Below the pieces are notes generated by a model. That model made no database searches, was not told the DNA's origin, and saw only the letters and a program-made list of their open reading frames with translations. Below are positions 57,700-64,000 of a stretch of 64,000 nt of DNA, one piece after another; positions within the stretch are counted from its first letter, which is position 1, and every line of letters starts with the position of its first letter. The stretch covers positions 2,540,559-2,604,558 of the forward strand of contig OZ025241.1 in assembly GCA_964019155.1 (NCBI GenBank), in the 5' to 3' direction. The stretch comes from Osedax fenrisi. Lineage: Eukaryota > Annelida > Polychaeta > Sabellida > Siboglinidae. The position numbers were made by a program, and so were the translations under genes.

Positions 57700-59360
57700 A
57701 AAAAGTATGTATATGTATATTGGCGATAAGTTATTTGGAGACAATCCTTTCTAATATTTTACTTATTGAGGGTAGATAGGTGATCTGGCGGTAATTGCTA
57801 AGAGAGTTTGGGGCCATGTTATGGATTTTTTTAAATATGAAAGTATGAAAATATTTTAATATTTTAATTATAGCAGTCTTGAGGCAGGGTGAAACCTGAC
57901 CATTTATTGAGTTCGCATTAATATCCAAGAAAATAGGAGAAAATAAGGGTGACAATTTATTATATAATGCGATAGGTGGGGAAGGTACATTGAGATTATA
58001 TGAGTAGATCATTTACTTCATACAGTGAGGGATAGTGCATATATTTAATGAATCAATGGTAATATGTAATAAGGATGGGTAATAGAGATTGCAGGATTTA
58101 GTATGGACGGAGTAGACGCCAAATAATAGTATTAATGCTTGTAATATTATTTTCAAAGAATTTTTCAAAAAGTAAGCATAGTTGGAAATTTGACGTGTTC
58201 GGGAGGATTTTTTAATCTGGAGGAGAAAGAATTTTATATATAAAAAAGTATATATACTATTTTAAATATTTTGCGAAGATCAGAGGAGATCAATTCTATC
58301 TTTTTATTATAATAGATGGATTTTGAACGTGTAAAAGTAGATTTATATTTTTTCTAGCTGGTGTTAGAGTTAATTTTGTTTCAGTAGAAGGATTTTTAAG
58401 AAATTTCTTCTCAAATTTGCGAACACTCTTCTTGAAGATGACAAGGTCGTGAGAAAACCAGGGAGAAAAAGGGTGGTCAGTAATAAATTTAGTTTTTATA
58501 GGTGCATGTATATTGATACTATTTAGGAGAATGGAGTTTATGAGTACCGGATAGATGAAAGTAGGAGAATAGATTACAGTTTTTATATTTCTTACAAATC
58601 TTAGTAGGTCAATAGACTTAACATCTCTATATGTAATACGTTTTCATAGAATCGTTGTGAATTTTAAATTTATAGATAATTCAACAATAAAATATTCCGT
58701 TAGTAGTTCAATTTGTTGAAACGATGTATATGTTTATATATCCAATAGGACTGGATAGGGGTATCATATCATACCAAGTATATTACCACTGGAATGGGTT
58801 GGTATGAGGAAATATACTGAGTCAGGAGTTTAAAGTCACTATGGGGATAGATAGGAGAATTAAAGTGATAGTTTAAGTCACCAACAATTATTGGTAAAAA
58901 TATGAAGATAAAGGAAGATTATGGATGACATCATGAATTTCATAAGAATAAAATGGTTTCGCCTAATGGGGACGATAGATTATAGTTAGATGTCGAGTTA
59001 ACTAGGAATCTTGAGTGTCAGCGAAAGACAATCACTATATGATAAGGGATGTAATTAAATAAACGTAGAGAGGTAAACATCATTATGTAATAAATCCTAC
59101 CCCACCACTACGGTTCGTTTGTCGTAGAGCGATATCGAGGGTATTTCCAAAGTGCAAGATAGCGACAAATTTGTTAGAGTCATCATTAGAAATACAGGTC
59201 TCAGTCAATGCGATTATAATACATATTTTTAATTTAAGGTATGTGAACATAAGGGATATCCCAATATATATATATATATATATATATTTGATCTCAATGA
59301 GTGAATATTGATCAATCCTGTATTGGCTATCAAGACTATATTGTTTCTTCATTCTAAATA
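57700..59360 (-). mobile_element. CR1/L2-like LINE, endonuclease to RT start, decayed
   Basis: Minus strand: ALTETCISNDDSNKFVAILH and NRSGGVGFIT (about 59200-59085), PIIVGDLNYHFN (about 58895-58855; GDLN motif of the endonuclease), then INGQVSPCLKTAIIKIL and LSNYRQITYLPSISKILERI (57900-57740; start of the RT). It ends before the RT palm. A (TA)n tract interrupts the 5' side at 59262-59286. Confidence 0.75.
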
Positions 59361-60615
59361 CATTGGTAATATGTATTTATTAATTTTAGTATAATTATAA
59401 TATACAACTAGATAAATAAAAAAAAAGTATTGAAAAAATTATTAGATTTTGAAATTAATTTTCACATATATATTTAATATTATTATTAATTATATGAATA
59501 TATTTAAAACAATAATTAAATTTTATTTATTATAATATTCCAAAACTTTCATCATTATGTTTTTTATTTCAATTCTATAGAATGAACTTAAGTTAAAATG
59601 GAGGTAATTTAAAATGGATATCATTATTTTTGTTCATTTTATTAAAATATATTAATTGAAATGTAATAAATATTAAATAATATTCTGACTAAAAATTGAA
59701 GATTATAATATGTATTTAATTAATAATCGCTATCTGCTAACATTACATGTTCTCTAAATTATTAACAAATTATTAAATTATTTTTAAAATTTTCGTCAGA
59801 ACATGGGGGTCCAAACAACCATGACGCCCCCTGTTCCTGCGCCCCTATAGGGGTATACCTCCTTAATATTTCATATATTATATATAGTTAATTTATTATA
59901 ATAAATATACATCGATAATATCAACAAAGACATCATATACTCTTGGTTATAGGTTATACGAGATCTTGCTACAACGCACGTCGTGGGCCCACGTACACAC
60001 CCACACGTAAACACCCACGTATACTAATACTTATAAACCCACACGTCGAAATCCATGTAGCCCACACGGTTCAACTTGGTGAATAATTAACCTGGCTAAT
60101 TACTTACTGGTCCAAGCGACTATATGTATACATACATATATAGGTTATACACCTATATATATAGTTAAGGGGATAACTCAATGGATAAATTAATTAATAT
60201 TGAAAAAAAATGTGTAATATATACTATTAATTGATGATATATTAGGTAGTAACAAATAACATATGAGATCAGTTTAGCAATAATATAAAAAGTATCTTTT
60301 ATAGTGATATATTTAAAATAAATTATATATTTTGAAATCTACATTCCTAAATAATATAAATTGTTATATAATATTTAAATATCTAATAGGGTGTTCACAC
60401 CAAATCCGTTATACTTACGTTATGTGAAATCCGTACAGAAAATGAATCATTTACAGAACATTTTCTTTACAGAAAGTGAAATAGGGAAAATCCTATTTTT
60501 CTGTACAGAAATATAATTCCCGTAGTTGAATGAACCTTTTTATTAATAATAGGTGGCGTTATATGATTTCATAGTTGTAAATATAATATTAATTTATAAT
60601 AGTATTGACACTTTG

Positions 60616-60653
<38 letters not shown>

Positions 60654-60679
60654 TACACTATTATACTAATATATTATAG

Positions 60680-60724
<45 letters not shown>
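59361..60724. other. AT-rich DNA with one CACACGT-rich patch
   Basis: The patch 59940-60130 has repeated CCCACACGT/CCCACGT motifs (about 59988-60075). (TA)n tracts lie at 60617-60647 and 60681-60728. No gene supported. Confidence 0.5.
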
Positions 60725-60730
<6 letters not shown>

Positions 60731-60985
60731 AACTTACTACTAAAAAAGCTGGATGGAACATATACATCAATTCTGAGAATGGTTTTAAATATCCACTGGA
60801 CATAAAATCAAGAATGAAACACTATATGGGACACTAGAAAGATTATCGAACAAGATCAGAAGAAGAAGACTAAAGTGTCCGCCCATTACCTACGAAGAGG
60901 TACGAGGTAGTTTCGGACCTGGTTCGGTGGCAGCCAACCCATGGGGTGCATATTGAATCTGGCCGCCGCGATAATGTCATATTTT
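60725..60985 (+). pseudogene. RTE-like LINE C-terminal fragment
   Basis: Plus strand: KKLDGTYTSILRMVLNIHWT, then after a small shift KNETLYGTLERLSNKIRRRR, LKC, HYLRR and VLWQPTHGV-like sequence with GRR. This is the C-terminal region of the RTE-like family (compare the 17.3- and 18.7-kb copies). It starts abruptly after (TA)n. Confidence 0.7.
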
Positions 60986-61060
60986 ATGAGGCGTGGTTAA
61001 CTTCTCAAAGATAATTAAATATTTAAATATAAATGACATTTACTGTAAATAATAAAATAT

Positions 61061-61329
61061 TCTAATATTAAAACATGTAAATGAAAGTAATGAGTATTCA
61101 GATATATTGAATATATACAAGTATATATATTTGTATACAAATATATTGTATATTTTTCATTTAACATATAGAATATTGTGATAAGTATAGATATTATTTA
61201 AAATGTCTAAATAATCACATTTAATAAAATAAATACGGAAATATCGTATAAGAATTATTCTTCGAATAAATAAACATCTATTCAATACGCATATACACTT
61301 GAATAATAAGTATATGATAGTATTGTAGT
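61061..61329. other. AT-rich DNA, no gene seen
   Basis: Nothing supported. Confidence 0.5.
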
Positions 61330-61337
61330 TCATATTC

Positions 61338-61793
61338 TTGCCTCATATAAAGTATTGTAACATATTTTGGGGAAATACATATAAATCTAATGTATCATGC
61401 ATATATATTCTTCAAAAGCGAATGATAAGAATTATATGTAAAAAACATTTTTTACATCATACTAATGGACTATTTATTGATAATTCTTTATTAAAAATAA
61501 ATGAAATTACATATATAAGTACATGTGAATTTATGTTTAAAATTTTCAATGATCTTCATCCTGTTATAACAAATGCATTTTTTTCTGTAACTTCATCATC
61601 TCACAACACTAGGAGCATAAATAATTTCTCAATTATTAATTTCAAAAAAGAACTATGCAGAAGAACATTAATATACATTGGACCAATTACCTGGAATAAG
61701 CTTGATAATATTTTAAAAAATATTTCAAATTATAAATTATTCAGGAAACGTATGTATACACATTTGTTATCTTCTTACTCAGTATACTTATAA
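61338..61793 (+). pseudogene. LINE ORF2 C-terminal end
   Basis: An open frame of 151 codons: PHIKYCNIFWGNTYKSN, YILQKRMIRIICKKHF, LKINEITYISTCEFMFKIFN, SSSHNTRSINNFSI, then IGPITWNKLDNILKNISNYK and LFRKRMYTHLL to the stop. The Y-C-N-x-x-W-G-N, L-Q-K-R-x-x-R-I-I-C and N-T-R-S motifs mark the C-terminal domain after the RT thumb in Jockey/CR1-group elements. No frameshift is seen in this part, so it is younger than most fragments here. The RT itself is missing. Confidence 0.8.
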
Positions 61794-61893
61794 TCTAAAT
61801 CTCATTTTTCTAATTTTATATCTTTTATCATGTCTTTTATCTAATATTGTATTATATACTAAGATCCACATTTTATTCTTATTTTAATTTATT

Positions 61894-62270
61894 GACGTTT
61901 ATGTAAAAATTAAAAAAAAATTAATAATTTTGAGTGTTTTACTTTACAATATTTTATTTCCCCGACATTAATAATATTATTTTACTGAATTTTTGCATTT
62001 TATATTTGAATTTACTTTCATGTTTTCTTTCTTTTTAATTGACGTTTATATAAAAATAATAAAATTAAAAAAAACTGTTAGGTATTTCTTTTTTCTTTAG
62101 TATTTTCTTTAGTATTTTTTATTTCCCTCTGACTAATAATATTATTTGACTTTATTTTTAATTACATAAACATTTTGTATTGAATCTTTTTTCTTGTATA
62201 CTTGATTATACTTCTTTGTTTTATTTCTCTTTATTGACACTTATATAAAAATTAGTAATTAAACTAACAT
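61894..62270. repeat. degenerate tandem repeat in the LINE 3' UTR
   Basis: ATTGACGTTTATnTAAAAAT occurs at about 61894 and 62039 and as ATTGACACTTATATAAAAAT at about 62234. TTTATTTCCCC/TTTATTTCCCT followed by TAATAATATTATTT recurs at 61957 and 62121. The units are about 145-195 bp. Confidence 0.7.
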
Positions 62271-62371
62271 TTCAGTTTGAACAAATATTTTACATTCTTT
62301 ACATTATTATAAAGTATTACAAAAAAATTCCTAAAACTTATTTACTGAAAAAAAAAAAAAAAAAAAAAAAT

Positions 62372-63709
62372 GTTACATACAGTTCTTACCATCTTTCTAG
62401 ATATTCTTTTTGTTATGTTTTATTCAGTTTTATTCAGTTTTACTTCATTTTACTTCATTTTTTTCTTCTTTTATACTAATACATCTATATTTTTGTTTAG
62501 TGTATTATTTTATAGTACTTATTATTTATTTTAGTTATTTATTTATAAATAATTGGACTAATTGGAATAATTAGGACTTCCTGTTTACATATATTTTATT
62601 ATAAGACGTATATTTTTATCTCTTATAAAATCAAGTAATATCATTATTCAGATAAGTAATACATATTTATAATTCATATATTATTTAAACTTAATTTATT
62701 AACTTTACATTAATATATTTATTTTATTGATATATATTTATTTACACCTTATTTGATTGCTTTTTCTATAGTTATTAATTTTGTATTGACATTTTTCTAT
62801 ATAATATTTCATGCATCAGTGATTTTCTGTTTGTTTTTCTTCAATTGCTTTATACTTTTTTATGTACATTTTAGTTTTATATACATTTATTATATATCTT
62901 CTATTGAATTTAATTTCATATATATTTATTATATGTATTATAGAAATAATAAATAATTTGTAGAATTTATTTATTATAGTATTATATATAGATGAAAATA
63001 ATTTAATTTAAAATAATTTTATATATCTTCTATTGAATTGAATTTTCATATATATATTTATTGTATGTAATATAGAAACAATTTAAATGATTTGTAGAAT
63101 TTATATATGTTAGTATTATATATAGATGTAAATAATTTAATTTCATATATATATGTATCTATTAGGTATTATATATTAATAATAAACATTATATATAATT
63201 TATTTATTTTGGTATTACATATTGATGTACATATTTATGTTACATGGTTATCATTAGTCACATACATATTCTAATACAGTTTTTCTTGAGTTTTTTCACT
63301 ATATAAATATATTTATTTATATTATATATAAATTTCATTCACTATTGATATTAAAGACTTAATTGATTTGCTGTGTATTTCATTTTACTTTGATAATGAT
63401 TTAAATAAATACATTTTTTTTGTGTTCATTAAAGTTTATATTTTAAATTTGATTACATAACAATATTATTTCCAATATATGATTTTACATTCTATACAAT
63501 TTTCTTGAATAGATTTATTTCTATTTTATATTTTGTACATCATACATTTCATATATGTGCCTATTTATATTATTTATTTAATTTGTTGCATATATATTTA
63601 TATGTTTATATGTAGATGTAAATTTCATTATATTTCATTATCATTTTAGGATAAGTATTGTATTGATTAATTTTATAATTATATATATTTATATATTTTC
63701 AGTGACATT
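62372..63709. promoter_or_regulatory. AT-rich 5' region before a LINE ORF1, with tandem units
   Basis: Starts right after the poly(A) run of the upstream LINE. It contains a tandem unit of about 130 bp (TATATCTTCTATTGAATT at about 62893 and 63023; TTTGTAGAATTTAT and TATTATATATAGATG recur at the same spacing). It ends in TATATTTTCAG just before the ATG of ORF1. It may be a 5' UTR with promoter monomers; this is inferred from position. Confidence 0.4.
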
Positions 63710-64000
63710 ATGACGCAAAAACAAGATATTAATGAATTAAAAAACTCTATTCAAGAACTGCGTACAGTTGTATCTGAATTAGTAAATAAAGTTGATGAAC
63801 TAACTGCAGTTGTAAATAATAAAGATAAAACAATTATTGAGTTAGAACAAAAAATTAATAACCTTGAACAATTTTCAAAACAAAATAATATTATTATATC
63901 TGATCCTAAATTGAATTTTGATTTAACTCAACGTAATCTAGCACCATCTTTCATCACATTTGCAAAGGAAAAATTAGATATAATTATACAACCGTATGAC
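63710..64000 (+). CDS. LINE ORF1-like coiled-coil protein, runs off the window
   Basis: 97 codons from an ATG at 63710 to the window end with no stop. Residues about 4-55 are heptad-like (INELKNSIQELRTVVSEL, then VDELTAVV, IIELEQKINNLEQ) and would form a coiled coil. Next comes KQNNIIISDPKLNF and FITFAKEKLDIIIQPYD, matching the start of the RRM-like region that follows the coiled coil in transposase-22-type LINE ORF1 proteins. Its position after an AT-rich leader fits ORF1 of a second LINE of the type found just upstream. An acceptor-like TTTTCAG lies nine bases before the ATG, so a spliced host exon cannot be excluded. Confidence 0.6.
   Translation, partial: MTQKQDINELKNSIQELRTVVSELVNKVDELTAVVNNKDKTIIELEQKINNLEQFSKQNNIIISDPKLNFDLTQRNLAPSFITFAKEKLDIIIQPYD

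Larger units (their letters stand above)
61330..62371 (+). mobile_element. 5'-truncated Jockey/CR1-group LINE with poly(A)
   Basis: The C-terminal coding part is followed by a T-rich 3' UTR with an internal degenerate tandem repeat and a run of about 23 A at 62348-62370. Truncation at the 5' end and a 3' A-run are the usual outcome of target-primed reverse transcription. Confidence 0.7.

Overview
The window looks like AT-rich, gene-poor nuclear DNA from an animal, probably an invertebrate. Evidence: several families of non-LTR retrotransposons (LINEs), a tRNA-derived SINE family, many terminal-inverted-repeat (TIR) elements, dozens of (TA)n arrays, and only scattered short exon-like patches. 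No rRNA or stand-alone tRNA gene, CRISPR array or prokaryotic gene layout was seen. I cannot name the species.

Layout. 1-8 kb: AT-rich DNA with a small TIR element (3.19-3.45 kb), a GC-rich island (4.84-5.26 kb), an RTE-like RT scrap, a 15-bp minisatellite and a plausible terminal exon (7.56-7.73 kb). 8.4-11.7 kb: a nearly full-length but dead RTE-like LINE. 12.3-13.8 kb: a TIR element with a 20-bp tandem core. 14.0-14.8 kb: a nearly perfect giant palindrome. 16.5-17.0 kb: two SINEs. 17.3-21.8 kb: two more RTE-like copies in opposite orientations. 23.6-24.1 kb: about 520 bp of (TAC)n. 25-39.6 kb: a belt of CR1/L2-like LINE copies, all on the minus strand. The copy at 27.16-31.47 kb is almost intact: ORF1 and ORF2 share one frame, separated by a single TGA, and the element sits inside an older array of AAACCCTTTAGT hairpins. 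38.4-39.3 kb: an 894-bp TIR element that interrupts another LINE. 41.7-42.3 kb: a 12-bp satellite-like array. 43-46.4 kb: more LINE pieces. 48.7-49.9 kb: a SINE and two TTAA-flanked TIR elements side by side. 50.9-61.8 kb: decayed LINE pieces and a Ty3/gypsy integrase scrap. 61.3-64.0 kb: a 5'-truncated LINE with a poly(A) run, then the 5' region and ORF1 of another element running off the window.

Host genes. No complete gene can be called. Short stretches bounded by plausible splice sites lie on the minus strand at 48.2, 39.8, 36.2 and 18.5 kb, with a plausible last exon at 7.6 kb. They could belong to one or more intron-rich genes invaded by these repeats, but their phases do not join directly, so linkage is unproven. 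The clear biology is mobile elements: autonomous LINEs that supply reverse transcriptase and endonuclease, SINEs that would depend on such machinery, and non-autonomous TIR elements that need transposases not encoded here.
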